From Romanomermis culicivorax (lineage: Eukaryota; Nematoda; Enoplea; Mermithida; Mermithidae), in assembly GCA_963922205.1 (NCBI GenBank), contig CAWUHX010000016.1, positions 930,001 through 994,000 on the forward strand: 64,000 bases of DNA, given 5' to 3'. A program made the translations under genes and the position numbers. Below are positions 15,301 through 30,300 of the stretch, piece by piece (position 1 is the stretch's first letter; each line of letters starts with the position of its first letter). The notes beneath the pieces are model-generated. The model was given only the letters and a program-made list of their open reading frames with translations. It was not told where the DNA came from and did no database searches.

Positions 15301-18300
15301 CGTTTTCAATGTTCCCCGCATCCCATTAATGAAATATTTGATGGCATTAAGCAGCATTTCTGTATCAAATTTCAGAAAATGCAGACATCTACAGCTCCCA
15401 AAATGGTATCCAAATCTTACTGAAATTTTAATGTTAGACATTAGTGGCTACCGAAATTACGAAAAAATTCTTCGACATTCTATTGGAAGGTGTCCAAAAA
15501 GCTTCAAATGAGTTTTTTGTTTTATTTTGACGTCCTTTTCGACACTTAAAAAAGCATAAATAGTGTAAAGTAAAGGCTCATTTGTACTTGCCTTTTTTGG
15601 GCGGAATGTAACGCATCGTCAACAGCTTGAAACGTTCAGCCTGAAAGTCCATTTTCGGTCGGAAAGGATAACTGCAGTTTTGCGGAAAACGACCGACGAT
15701 CACCTCCAACTGAGCAGAACGAAAATTTCCCTTTCGTTCGGTTACGTTCCGTCAATTGCATTCCGTTCCGTGGGGAAAAAACAAGCATAAATAAGCCTTG
15801 AAGGATTGACTAATTTTTTTTCGCGTGCGTATAGAGCATGGTATTCTGTATGTAAGAAACAGAGTCACGTCTTTTCTGAGTCGTGATATTTCGAAACACG
15901 TATACAGACCAAAAATTCTAAAAATCTAAAAATCCTAAATTTTGGAGCACTATTGTTATGCGAATTTTGAATTTTATGCGGAACAAATGCTGTTGCGATA
16001 CGCAGCATTAAAAGTACTCAGAATGTCTCATTCTCAGATGTTATTAATTTTTATGTTATCATAGGTCAATGGAGCAGACGTCGGATCTCTCAGAAAGCAT
16101 GTCTTAAAATGAGTCGTTAACACGCGACTGTCATTCTGTAATGGGTAGGAAACATTCTTGTCGGACTTCAAACTGATGCCGATGACGGTTAACTTTTACG
16201 TACCACTGAAACTGACGCCGCCATCAGATTTAGAATTGTAAAAAATTACCGCAGTCGTACTGCTATAGCTCGAGTTCAAGTACGAATTCGTAATTATCTC
16301 AAGTTTGAGATATTCGCGAATTTAAGATCATCTCGTTTATTGCAATCGCTAATGTTCTTTCTGCTCGGAATAGTCACAATCTCGGACTGAATACCGCAAC
16401 CGGTCCCAGGATTGCAATGGAAAAAATTAATGAATGCCAACTAATGGTAAAATGAGCCAACACTCCCCTGAATTCGCAAAAGTAAAACTAGGTATTGAAA
16501 ATTGTCATTCGTAGTTTGGGTTATTGCAGTGCGGAAAGGTATTTTTCTGCAAAGTGAATATTACATTTGCAATCAGAACGTGCGATTTTGTCTTTTTCAG
16601 ATATGATAGCCAAGTTAATATTGTGAGATGTTGAATTTCTCACTGACTGACTTTTATAGCACGTATGAAAGGATTATTGCCTGTTTAGTAGAATTGAAAA
16701 AACCCGCCGTGATTTTTTGATTTTTAAGTTAGTGTATCATTATGTAGATGATAATATTAAAGAGGATACGCCTAACTCCTTACTCATGGAAGCTTTGCAT
16801 CACGAATTGAAGAAAAATCATGACGGCAGTTGGTTCATCAACCGCGACAAAGAAATCCATACGTTTTGGTCAACAGTATCTGAACGTAGGAACAAATCTT
16901 CATCATCGTCATCGCTATCGGCCGATTCAAAATTAATGCGCGTCTTGAAATCACGTTTGGCATCAAATTTTAATCAACAAATCCATCGTTTACCAGCCAT
17001 CGTTGGCTACGTGAAGAAAGTGTCGCCCTATCGAATTATTATTATCGTTTGTCCGAAATCGTTCGACGATATATCGTTATTGTGGACCCTGATAGATGAT
17101 ACCGGTAGCTCACATTTAGACAAAAAATCTGTAGCGAGAAATTCAGTTTGATTTTCTTATCATCTCATGCAAGTTCCTGGTAGAAAAAATAATTTATAAA
17201 AAATTTGGACTAGTCGCCATAAAAACGTCTTTATTATTTTGCACATTTGAATTAAAAGTCAGCATTTCTATTGAGTCATAAGCGCTGATGATTAATAATG
17301 TTATAAAATATTTTTTGTGTATTTTAGAAACGGACGAAAAGAAGCGTTTCAAGTTGGAATCCGAAAACGACCGAACTTTAACGTTACCATTGTTCGTTTT
17401 CGATTGTTGCCAGTTGGACCTATCTTCATCATTGTGTGAAGACCAGCGATATCAAACCGCATTGTGCTCCGCGGAAAATTTCAAAACCGATTTTACGCAC
17501 GACTATCGCAACGGCACGGGCACGGATTCAGTCTTAGGTTCATTTCATCGACAGATTTCTATCGCCGACATTGAAGAATCAGAGAACGACAAGCGTAGAC
17601 GCCGTCGTATGTCGTCGTTCATCGGTTGTCGTAAAAATCCTATTCCAACTCTTTCGCCCACCGGACTTTCGATGGACGATTTCAACTTTTCCTTATTTTG
17701 CAGTCATTTGGATTCTATCCATTGCAGGTCAACGTGTTCTTGTTTTGAGTTGAGCACAGTGTTTTTTCTGCACCCGGATTTCTGCACTGTGCAGAAAAGC
17801 AAAAAAACAGTTTTTGCACTTCGGTTTCCTCTTGTTACCACTGTTTTTTCCCCCGGGCCTTTTCCTGAAATGAGGGAAGGGGTCAAAATTTGTTTCCCCA
17901 TTTTCCCGAAGTCGTTTTTCGCATAAAAATGCTCATAGACGCTCTATTTATGTATTTTTGAGCTTTTTCAAACCTTCTGCGGTTCTTTAGAGCCGTTAAT
18001 TAATCAAACTTGAGGAAAGATTTGAAATTTTTGAGTTTGATCGAAGTCTAATCTACAAGCATTGTGGAACAAATTTTCCAGTAAACTATCCAACATGATA
18101 ATGACTTTTAATTACATGAGAAATCGATGGTCAAGTCCTCTATGATGATAAGTGAGAGCCCAAAAAATATGGAAAATCAATTTCCCGAACATTTATTTCA
18201 AGAATTAGGTTCGAATTTTGTATTCAAAAGTCGTAATTTCTAGAATTTTATATTTGAAAAATTTTAAAACGAGTAATTTATGAACTTGGCCGGAAAGATA

Positions 18301-21300
18301 TGAGTAAGAAGAGTAGAAAATTCCGAAAATACTTCCATGAAGCTTCTGGATTGATTTTACGTTAAGAAAGGAATAATCCCTTCAAAAAGTTTAGAGACTG
18401 GACGTATTGATCTTTCTCAAAAAATGTGTCAAAAAAATGTGAATCTTCATTAAATATCAAGATAAAATATTGAAGATTACCAATTAAAACATGAGATAAT
18501 ACGTTTAAGATGATGAAAACTATTAAAGATTAAATGATAAGTAATACTGATTATTGAAGTTATAACCGGCGCGAAGCGCCGGAAAATTTTGAGATTATGA
18601 CCTTCTAAAATGCACCAAGCATCTTTACTGTATCCGATGTGATCAAACACATGACTCAAAAAATTCTGCACCTGTGCAGAAATCGCCGAAACAAATTCTG
18701 CACGAAGCCTAAAAAGTCTGCACTGTGCAGAAAAAACACTGGTTGAGCATATTATTTTTAGTTTACTTCTAAATTTCTACAATTGTGTCATTGTACATAG
18801 TGCATGCACATTTCGATTATCCTGAATTATTAGATTATTTGACTTTCTTTCAGAGCTTATGTTGCCGCTGTTTATCGAGCATTGCTGTCCAACTGTAGCG
18901 TTTATTTCTCTGACATAAGATCGGCGATTGAAGGGAAATGCGAAGAATCGACAATCGAATCTGACATTACAGATTACTTGGAAACTACATGCGAACATTA
19001 TAGAGAATACATGCACGACAGCTTTCAAGCCAGACGGGGTACGATGGATTCAACCGACTCAATGAATTCTAGTCTGAAATTGTGAGTTTCTGCATGGAAA
19101 TATGTAAAAATCCGTGTTTCCGGGAAGCTAATAACAAACCAGCTAATAACAAAAATCAACTATGATTTCTCACTGTGTTTATTTTTAATTGGATCCATTT
19201 TTATAGAACATCGACTATAGATGTACCGCCCATTTTTAAAACAGAAGACTGCAGCGGATTTTGCCAAAATTTCGTCAAAGAGAAGATAAACGTTATATTA
19301 AATTCGCAATTTAAACGGATAGAAGGTTGCAACGATTTTTATTACTATCGACCACCTTTGAGAATGGAGGAACCGGTCTCGGTAAGGGAAATTTTTTGTT
19401 TGTAACGACAAGGAAAAAGTTTGCTATTAGAGACTAAATCACGAATTCTTGCATTGCAGGAAATGACATTTTTTCTTAGCTCCATTCCGAGACAACTTTT
19501 GTAATTAATTCCGTGGAAGATGTCATTCTATTTTTTGAATTTCTGACTTGGGTTCGACTAGTTTGATCTTTTCTGCTCCTGAATAATACTGAATATACGG
19601 AGTGTGTTATAATATCTCGTTTAAGGGGGTACAGAACAAACAGCCGAACATCAGGAGAAACTAAAATAGATAAGAGCGTTCGATTCTGATTGAAAAGCTC
19701 CATTAATAATTAGTTTGGCGTCCATTTAAATCATGAACAGTCGCAAAACGTGAAGGCATCATGTTGACTAAATTTCAAAAATATATATTTCAAATACCAT
19801 GCTCTTCAAAACAGCGTGCTGGAACATGTGGTCCAAAAAAGTGCCTAGTCTTAATCCAGTCAAGCACAAATCAAACGTATTATTTACATCAAACTTGGTC
19901 AATACGCAATTGAAACTTTGCCGGTATAATTGGGGGCTGTTTTTAGGAATATTAAATTTAAACAGATTCATTCAATCTTTATTGACGTGAAATTTTCGCG
20001 TTTTAACTGTTGTTCGTGATGCGAATGAACGTCAAATTGATTGTTGATTTCAGTTCAGAATTAAATGCTGTTTCATCCGGCAGGCTTAGTTTCTGTTAGT
20101 GTCAAGACCTTTTCTTTGTCGTCATTCAAACGAGATTATAGAAAACCCCATATAAATGTAGATTCTCGCTCTTCAGTGCGAAAGTTTTGGTCCTTCATTA
20201 TAAAATTTGATCTGGCTTTTTGCTCGAAAAAGCGGACATGTTCTATTCCTTTTCATTAATAAGTTAGATATGATATAAAAATTAAATTTTCGATTATTTT
20301 ATGCATGCGAAACCATGCCCAATGTTTTGCCGATGCTGTACTTGTATATGCTGCTATAACTTCAGAAGCGTTGCTTTTACCTTCGATTCACATATTAATC
20401 ACATGCTTCAGGATGATACTTCGTTCTCAACGGTTTCTCAACACGAAGAGCTAAATCCCGACGAAACGGTGTCATTCGAAAACACAGGTTGGTATAAAAC
20501 GCTGGATTAAAAAAATTCTAAGAAGTCGAAAGAGCTTCTTAAACATTTAGATGTCTCCAATGACGGGGAAGTGACAGAAACCGTCATTGAGATCCGAAAG
20601 CGCGCTAAAAACGCTTCCCAAACTTTGATTGAAGACGGTCAAAGATTATCTTCGTCGTACAATACGCAATCCACGACGTTGACTAGAGAAACTCTGCGCT
20701 CAATCCCAGCGTTATCATGCTCGTCTAGCCAAGAAGATGAGAGTTCGAACGAATTTTTTGCTAATGTGTGGCGCAATCCTTTGTTTTTGAACGTTTGCTG
20801 CTCGATCAAAGTTGGAAATACGTTTTGTACGTACGCCGTAGAGAATTTCCCAACGTGCATAAGTGAGTTAGAGTTTCTGTAATGTGGTATTTTTCGTTTT
20901 CAACATGTCAACTCAAATGTTTCAGTTCCAACTTATTTTACACTAATCTAACTACAACTTTGATTTTACAATATACTTCTCCAGCATGTTCTGCGTAGAC
21001 TTTTGTTGATTATCCGTTTCGTTTGATAGTTGCGTATGGCTTGAATTTTTTAGACGAAGCTTTCCGTAAAGGCAATTTCGATCAATGGGATTTAGATCTC
21101 AAAAACATGAGCTTTTCTCTTGATATGCTGATTTTGACAACTAGCAAAGACCAAAAAATACATGTGTCCGAGGAAGAAGCGTCAGAACACAATTGGGCAG
21201 AAAACGTCGAGAATTTGAAAGCAAGAGAGTAAAAAAGTTTACGTCTTTGATTGTTGCCAAAAATTATAATGTGGATTCGATTTTTAGTCCAACTGATGCG

Positions 21301-24300
21301 TGTCAGAGTTTGGAAATTCCTCTTTATCAAAGAACTATGCTTGAAATCGTGGTTATGCAGGTATAGTAGTATAGCGATGTAATGTCGCATGAACGAACTA
21401 TGATGTGCTTAACAATCAACAGCAAACACGATTTAGTGTACATTCCTCCTCCACTGTTCATTCAGTGTAGTCTCAAGCATGGGAAGATGAAAATTTATTT
21501 CGCTGACTTGAAATTTGTTTCAAAATTTATGACATTTATGGCTGACAGTTTAAATTGATGGTCACGTTAAAGATATATTGTTCCTACCAAATTAGAGTTT
21601 GATTACTAAGCTTTCCAAAGAAATCTGATCTCGAAGGTTTTAGGGGCGTTGATTTCAGGCTTTTTTGGTTTGAGACCCACAAGCCAAGGCTTAAACTTTT
21701 AGGAACCAAAAATCTGTAATTGAAGAATAAGGAAGTAACGCACTCTTGAAAATGCTTAAATTGAATGGATATTCAATTTGTCGATACGTGCTCAAAAAAT
21801 GACTGTTCAAAACTTCATTTAGAACCAGCGTGATTTTGTACAAGCCCCTTTGTACTTGTACAGTGATCAGCCGAAAAATCGTTGTACGAAAGAAAGTTTT
21901 TTTGGACACAAAAAACACGATTTTTCGCAACCTTCTTTCAGATAGCGCTAGAGTTCATGTACTCTATAATATATATTATGTTATTAATTCTCTTTTCCAA
22001 AAATTTGGGTTCTGACATTCTAAAATGCTGGAAAATCAATTCAAGGATGACTTATCCACCAAACGTAAGGTTCAAATTTTCTGTTCAAAAACGTGCCTTT
22101 ATCATTTCGCAACTTAAAAAATATAACTAATTCTTCTATAAGTTTGGAAAACTTCATCATGTTTAACTTGAAATTTTTAAAAATCCCTTCCATGGTGCTT
22201 ATGAGTTCAAACACGGCTCCATGTTTAAAATTATAGGTGTAATAAAGTGGGAAAATTGATATTTTGACATCTAAAATGCACCAAAATTCGTATTTTTCAT
22301 GTCGAACCCCTAGGGTATTTTTTTATTCCCGAAGATTTTTTCCTCAGAAAGTTCGATTTGTGAAAAAAGTGGATAAACCAAACTGAAGAAGCTCCTACTT
22401 CAACTCCAATGTTGAATGAAAATAACGATCATACTATAAATATATAAATCAAAATTTTCAGGAGCCAAAATGACTCCTAGACCTAAAATTTTATGATCCA
22501 TTTCGAAATTTGTAGGGGTTCACTCCATGGCCCTAAAATGAATAAAAAAAGCCTGGTTGAATTCAATATTTATGAATTTTTCTTTATAGATCAATCTGAT
22601 ACTTCAGAGCGAAATTTACTTTGTCTATTATCGTCAACAACCGCTGAGTTTGGGATGTGTAAATGAAATGATTAAGCATACTCTGAAATTGATCGATAGC
22701 CGCAATCGCACATCTATTTCGCAAATTTTTGCGCCCGAATCCCCAGAAACGGCTTTTTTGTTAACACCTACCGCTTTCAGTGAACAAATACAATTAAATT
22801 TTGTCTTGAAAGATAGCGAAAGCTTAGATGAATTCAATAAAAAGCTTCGAAGTTTCAAATCGTCATATTTCTCCCTGTCAGTTTTGGACGATTCGACTAA
22901 TGTGTTTTACGCTAGAGTGGTCCTCGAAGATTATATCAAAATCACGAAAAAGAAGTATCATGAAGGACAGAAGACGAACAGAAAACAGTATGGAATGTCT
23001 CGAAGTGCCTTATCGGAATCACAAAAGTAAAATCTTTATGCTTTGTAGGTATGGAACTTGGGTTTAATGAAAAAAATCAGAGCCCTTGAATTTTCTCACT
23101 AACAGCAAAAATAGTTTCAACTAAGCAAGTCACTACCGTATTGCTCTCACGTTTCGTGATGAGAATATGTGATTACAGATCAGGCTTAAGTGTTGTTGTA
23201 TGCCCACGAAACAACTGTTAAATTTACACCTTTAAATTCGATAGTTTTACTGAAGAATACAGAAAAAAATTTATTCATTATGAGATGACTCAAAATATCA
23301 TTGAAAAATAAAAAAAACGTATGATCGAATTTCTAAAGAATCCAGACAGGTTTGATCTAAATTGATTAAGGAATAATCAAAAAACAATCATTGAAAAATT
23401 GTACAAATTTGCTTTACCTAGTCTTCAATAGCCCTTAATTGTATCTATTCAAAACGGTTATTCTTCAGGCATGACAGATGTCACCAAATATTGGACAAAA
23501 CGACATCAGCTTCTAACGCAGCGTCGAAAAGTTCTAGCTCAACTTCTTCATTCGTGAGGATACATAGATCTCACAGTTTTGCTGGATTTTCTGCTCTATA
23601 TTATGCCGAACGTGCTCATATGTTGCAAGGTAAAAATATTGAATCGTTTTACATTTTTATACAAGATCGTCCAGAAAGTGACCTGCCTAAAACGGCTCCC
23701 GTACGGTGCTCAGAGCACATAAGTTTTCTGTTTTTTTTTGCGTTTGATGGTAAAATCATTTTAGTAGCGTTCGTCGAAGTTTATGCATCTTCGAAATTCA
23801 CGGTCCGATTTTTATGGCTTAACGGTAAATCATTCCTTTTTAAGATTTTTCATATTGTTTTTTGATAGATTCCAGAAAAAATTGACAAATTCGAAAGGAA
23901 ATATTTCTGAAGAGTTCATATCAAAATGAAGAACACTCAACGCGATCATTATATATTATTTCAATCAGTTTTGAATAAAATTTTGATCAATCAGCAGTTT
24001 ACAATCGAAGAGATGTATAAATTTTCCTGAAGCAGTGCTTTTGCTCTTAATTATAGAAATTAACGATTGTAGCTCAGAAATCACATGTTGGTTGTTTATT
24101 CCATGCAGTGTTCATTGATGATAAAGCATTGTTGAATTATGCTCACGTGGCAGTAGCTGAATAATGATGATTATTTAATTTTTTACAAAACGAAGTACAG
24201 ATCAGCAGGAAAAAACAGTGGCTTACCAAGAATGTTTACAGCTCATGGTTTCCATTGAACCCAACGAGAAAACTATTTTGTCTTTTCTGGGTATTGCAAA

Positions 24301-27300
24301 CTTTTTAGGCATGCCGTTTGTTTTGGTTCAACGCGTATATGCTCGCAATATAGCTTATATTGGGTGTAATGAGTCAAGGGAGATAAAGCCGTAAGAACGC
24401 AAACTCTCGCATAAATACCAGAGTGTTGATCTTTCATTGAAATTAGTTGTAGACTTCTACGTGCGTATGTGTGTTTGCATTTCAAGGCTTTGAATTTTAG
24501 TCTCTAGTGATTTATTTTCTCGATTTTGAGTCAAACGCTCGTAGTGCGTAAGAATGAAGCTTCTCTTTACCACTCCTCGAATTGAGTTCTATTTAACATA
24601 CGGTTTAGCTGAAAATCATAAAAATATGAAACAGTACTTGCTTTACTGTTTCATTATTACGAAGCATTTCAATACTACAATGTCTTCAAATTCAAGATAT
24701 CTTCAATTCAAAATATTTCCTGTTTCAGGTAAGTGGACTTCAACAACGGGTGGTGACGAGTTGACGTACGATCGCAGAACTCTAAACCGGTTGATATTAA
24801 GAAGCGGCGGCAATCGATCTTCTTTCCATCGGATCGATTCAAATATTGGCAGCGAATTGAAGATCGATTTTACTTCGAAAAGTTGTTTACCCAGTTCGAC
24901 ATGCTTGTGTGATGGGGGGTTCGATATCAGTAAGTCATTATCGAAAATAGGCAAATAGTTTTGGAATTTTTTCTTTATTGCAATGCTCATTTTCTTCGAA
25001 CAAACGAACTGCATTATGTAAGACTTCTATAACAAATTTAGGAAACGCTAAAATCGCGTCATTTCTGAACTTCCATCAAGCAGTTAACTTTAACGCTTTG
25101 TTTTTTTGAGATTACGACGCCGGGAGTAGTGGCGATGCTAGCATACTTGACGCTGATTCATTGATTGGAAACTCTAAAGAAAAAAATGAAAAAGGAAGTG
25201 GAGGTCAAAATGAACTCGATTTTTGGCTTATTTGTCGCTTATCTGACACGATTTTGGAAATTTATTTTCACGAAAGGTAGGTTTTTAGATAGATGTGTGG
25301 TTTGTTTGAGGCTTTGAAAAATGAGGCTTTCAGCGGGAATTTCATCTTTTGACTGAAAATGCTTGTTGGGTTATCTATGAAGTTAAGTCTGGTTTGGGCA
25401 CCACGTCCTGACGTGCTGATGTTTTCAATAAGCTACAGTAGGTGGCAGAGGTCCCCAAGGTCGAAAATTTAGGTATGGGTAAAATCGTAAATTTTAAGGG
25501 TAGTACTTAAACTATGCCGTGACCTTTTTTTTGCTCCCAACTTTTTTGCAGAGGAGGGGGGAGTTGTTGCAGTACTCTAACCACATACAACTTACAAAAA
25601 TGAATAAGGTCCCTACTTTATGTTTTTTACAGTCAAAAAACATTTACTATTTCAGCTCCAGCTCCCAATCATGCAACTTCAATGCACTAATTATATGTAG
25701 GGAATAGTCAAACTTTGAAGATTGTCAAGCCAACTGATTCCTGCACATTTCAATAATCGGACACAACATACTTTTGGAAACATTATTTGAACCAGCATCT
25801 GCAACAGTATCCTGCTAAGGCTTGGAACAGTGCTTCCAATTGAAAGTCCTGATGCTGAATGCCGCTTTAGTATTATTAATCCCATTACATTATGACCTAC
25901 GAGTTTGAAACCAAGTACCACTCCTGATCCACGTCAACAGACCTCACATGTCTCAACTCATAGCAGGAAAGTATGCCACAGCTTGGGTAATCATATGCGC
26001 ACAGAAGACCCAACGCAGAAGCGGGGAAAAGGAAAGGAGAGCATGAAGAGGAAGACTTCCCAAGAGGCGATTTTTCGATAAATCACATATACATAAGTCA
26101 TTATTTCATCTCCCAATTATATTTATAATGATTTCCTACAAGTAGTATATATTAATGTGCTGATATCCTTTCCTAAAAATCGCTATATGGCACAGAAGTT
26201 TCATACTTTCCCATTATGATTTGCTCAGTAAATGTGTCAAAAACAGCAGTGAGTAATTCCTCAGAATCACACATTGTGCAATTTTTTTCGAATTACTATA
26301 ACCTACTGGGGAGAGGATGAGGTCTACCAAAATTTTTCGCTATAGTGAGCTGTTTTTATGGGGGTAGTAAATGAATTTCCAAATCTAAGAGGGGGGTAAT
26401 ACCCCCCATACCCTCCCCCCATGGGGTGCTCTGGTAGATGGTACAGTCAATCACATAGGAATCAACTATTTATGATAAATTCAAGATTTGAAATAAACAG
26501 CAAAAAAAATATTTATTTTGAGCTAAAAGCAAGCAACTAAAATTAAAAAAATCAGAGAACTTATGTCATTCCAGAGCTCTACCAGCTAGAACTTCTGTCA
26601 TTGCCTAGAACTGATGAAAAATATTTCTGATTTGCGGTGTTTTTCACTTTCGCTTCCTGTGCATTTTTTCAAGAAATGTAACGACGTTGAACTTATATCA
26701 TTAACCTCTGCGGTGTGCGTATTTCTGTACACCAAATTACGTGGTGAACCCAAACGAAGGTTCACTTAATATAAGATGCTTTTTTATGTTTACCAACAAC
26801 TCTGATAATTGATGGGCTCAAACCTATAACCATTTGACGTGGCAGCTAAGGTAACCTGCTCCAATGGTGATGCTGAAGACACCAGCTGTTGAGCAGCACG
26901 TTTCCTCTCCTCATGGTGGTTACTGCATAAAAATTGTGCCGCTCCAGGCTCAAACGTGGGATTACAACAGAATCCGCTACGTTTACAATCCACGTTAGAC
27001 TTTCGGTTGCGCAAAAAGTTTTCAAATTACATTTCACTTCAGACTGATTTGTTTAATTTTAACCCAAAGTTCTAAATTATGCCAGCTAGGGTAAATAAGA
27101 CGATATCTCAAATAATCAAATAAGTCATTCAGAAGTATTTATGTCTGAAAAGCATTAAGTCAAAAGCTATATACGAGTATGCATGACTTTTTCGTATGTG
27201 GTGCGTCACTGTACTGTGTTCTCGTTTTAGAATTGCAAAATGTCATTATGAAGTATTTTGCCAGTTTGTCAGTGACTTGCGAACGTTATTGAAGACGGTC

Positions 27301-30300
27301 AATCAAGTGAGTAATCACATAATCGTTCGAACCTTGAAGGCGCAACCGCTTTTTTCTTACTATATATACGCCATTTTGTTTTTAGAAAATGTTGTTGAAT
27401 AATTTGTTGGAAACTCGACGTTGCAACAGCCTGTTAGTGGCCGAAGACGGTCCTAAATTCGAGCTCTCGACGAGTCATCAGTCGCAAATAGCTGACGGTT
27501 CAAAAATTTCTCGTTCAAGTTCTACTCATTCCGTGTTCGTTTCATCGTAGTCTTTTTTGTAGATGACGAGTTTAATGATATCGAATCTTCTTCAGTCGGT
27601 GGTTACTTGGCGGCTACGACGAGATGCGCCCCCAGCAGTTTTGCTTGCCCGTGTGTTTACTTCAAGTGGTTTGTGATTCATTCGCGTTTGAAAACGGGCG
27701 CCGGCAGAGTTGGCTTCAATCGAGGTAGAGGACATCAAAAAAATCTTGTGCTTAAATTCATTGTCACAGTCTGCAGTGTTAGTGTTATTAACGCTAAAGT
27801 AACTATTGATTCTAGCATGCTTTCGAGCAAAAATTAATACATCGTTTGATTTTTTTGCACAATTTTTGTTGTTTTTTTATCAGAAAAGTTATCAGAATAT
27901 CGTTTCCGGCTGATGTCTCACACATTCACCTGAATATGTATTCTAATTTTTAGCAACGCATGCCATGAAAACTTTATTGAACAAATTTAGCGTCCATAAC
28001 AGAGAAAATTTATTCGTTTTCAAGGAGTCAGTTACCGGAACTGTCTTTTATATAAGGTAAGGTTCGAAAAAGTGCTGTAAATTCGCACAAAGTATTGTTT
28101 GTTAAGTACAGCCGTATGTACTCTGATAGTATGTACCGTTTCTGAAGACCAGAATGAGCAGTATAGTCATACATATGTAACGGAGCTTTAAGGTCTGGAA
28201 GGGTCAAGTGACTTTTCTGCGACAGAGAATCATCGATTGCCCTAAATTTTAGGGGTCCTTGAAAAAAATTTGATTTTTTTCACCAAAAAAGTTTAAAAAT
28301 GGTCCAAAAATAGTGATTTTTGTCTAAAAACCGTAAGAAATGTATTCAATGGCGCGAAGCGCCAGGAAAATTGACATTTTCGACCGTTTTTTGTTCAGAA
28401 ATGGCCATTTTTATCAAAAAGTGACTATTTCCAGTTTTGTTCCACTAAAAGCTATGCCCCTGTGTCTACCATATATCTTGTCATTTGATTGGCAAATCTT
28501 CTGGAAGATGGCTAGGCTAGCCATACCGCACACTATTTCTGGGGGTTTTTATGGTACTTCCCCTAATTACATGTGAGTATTAGCCAAGCGTAGTTATCAG
28601 AGGTCCTCAAGGTCAGATTGTTAAGGTAGGGGCAAAGTGGAAAATTTGACTGGTCAGTGTAGCTGAATGTCCACTAAACATATCATTTTGTCTCAAAATT
28701 AGGCAACTAGTGATCAAATTTTAGGACTTTAGGTTAGGGTAATACCCCCTCATACCCCTCCCTATGAGGCAGTCTGGTACTTACTAACCGATTTTCAACT
28801 CACATGTTACCTTAACACAAAAAAAGGTTTCTCGAAGTCATACATTTGAATTGAAAAAGAAAAATTGACAAGAAAAAATTTGTTGCTGTCTTAATTTTTT
28901 TCAAAGATTCAGACAAATATGAGGTAGTGGAATTTGTCCCGTACACCAAATCGACCTATACGTGCTAACCGATTAAGTATTGACTGTGTGTTATGTTTTA
29001 ATTACACTGAGGTACAGCAAGGTTTTTTAACTTCATTTATTAGTACGAGTGGCGGATCCAGAAATTTTTTTCAGGGGGCGGTGCTCAAAATTAAGTTTTT
29101 TTCCAAAAAAAAATCAAAAATTTTTCAAATTTGTCTATAGGTATACAGAAAAAAATCGTATTTCAAATGTTTCGGGGGGGCCGCCCCCACTCCGCCCCCC
29201 TAAATCCGCACTTGATTAATACTACCCGAGTGCGACTTGAGCGAGTTTAGCACCTATATATCTCTAAACTCGACTATGCCAGATCGTACGCGTTATGCAG
29301 GCATATGTACTGCGTACCTTCCGGGGTACGTACTAAAGAAGTTCTACTGGACAGTAAACTATTGCTTCGAAATTTTTAAAAAAATTTCTCTATTCTCGCA
29401 TTCGCCCATGGGCTGACAATCTCAGCATCTTTCTATTTAAAATTAAATTTTCTTTCAGACTTCACGACAGAGCATCTACTGTTCAAACGGATCTCACGGA
29501 AGATTCTTATAGTCCTAGCTTGAAAGTTAAATTCGGCGAATCTTACCGAGTATGTTTCGTTCACTACTTTTCCGGTCACTTTGTCTAAAGCTTTTTTTGC
29601 AGAGTAATTCGCGTCGAAATTTTAGTCCCCTTGTGTCGTCGGTTCATTCGACTACTCAGAGAACCAGTGTGAAATTACTTAATCGAGAATTCAACAATAG
29701 AGTGTTAATCACAGTTCACGGAATTTGTGAACCTGGTACGATTAATCTGTATATATAGTCTCTAGGTAAAGAATTACTGATATACAGGCGACGAAATAAA
29801 AAATCAGTTGATGAATGCCCTGGATAACAAGCTACGGGACGCCGTTTTGGATCAACTTCTAGTTTTGATGGAAAGAAATCCAAACTTCAAACTGATTGCT
29901 GAAGACGTTCAAGTACGAAATGAGCATCCACCTAATGTTTCTGTTGAACCAGAGAAGATCCATACTCACAATTTTCTACTTCTATTTTATTGTCTTCTGA
30001 TAATGGTATCCTCACTTCTCAAAATATTTGCAGCAGAACATAATTTATTCAAAAATCCGACTATTATATTCTTCCATTATTGAACATAATTTTCATATGT
30101 GCACAAGGTCCAAGTTTTAGATGGGATGGGGCTAAGCTAGCAAGTTTTGTTGAAAATCAAAACCGTGATTTTACATATTTTTCTTCTCAAGCCTTTAGTG
30201 GCTCTCCTTGTGAGGCAATCTTTACAGGCTCTTTTTGTTTGGCAACAATTCAGAGTTGGCGAATATGCCAAACCCTGGGTTGCTACCAATTATATGCGTA

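Larger units (their letters stand above)
11761..16728 (+). other. Long SZT2 intron 22 (4,968 bp)
   Basis: The intron holds a truncated reverse copy of the palindromic repeat at 12030-12170, an AT-rich stretch (about 13270-13400), and a repeat shared with 51 kb at 14380-14590. It also has a short AAT-type microsatellite near 14745-14760. An ORF at 12399-12533 has a good GTAAGC donor, but no acceptor in the required phase and no SZT2 counterpart. Nothing else recognisable was seen. Confidence 0.55.

Noticed and set aside
24273-24485. Minus-strand 70-codon ORF
   Set aside because: No similarity recognised and no gene context; within SZT2 intron 32.
26790-27037. Two overlapping minus-strand ORFs with several cysteines
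   Set aside because: No recognised domain, frames overlap, and no splice or start context supports a gene.
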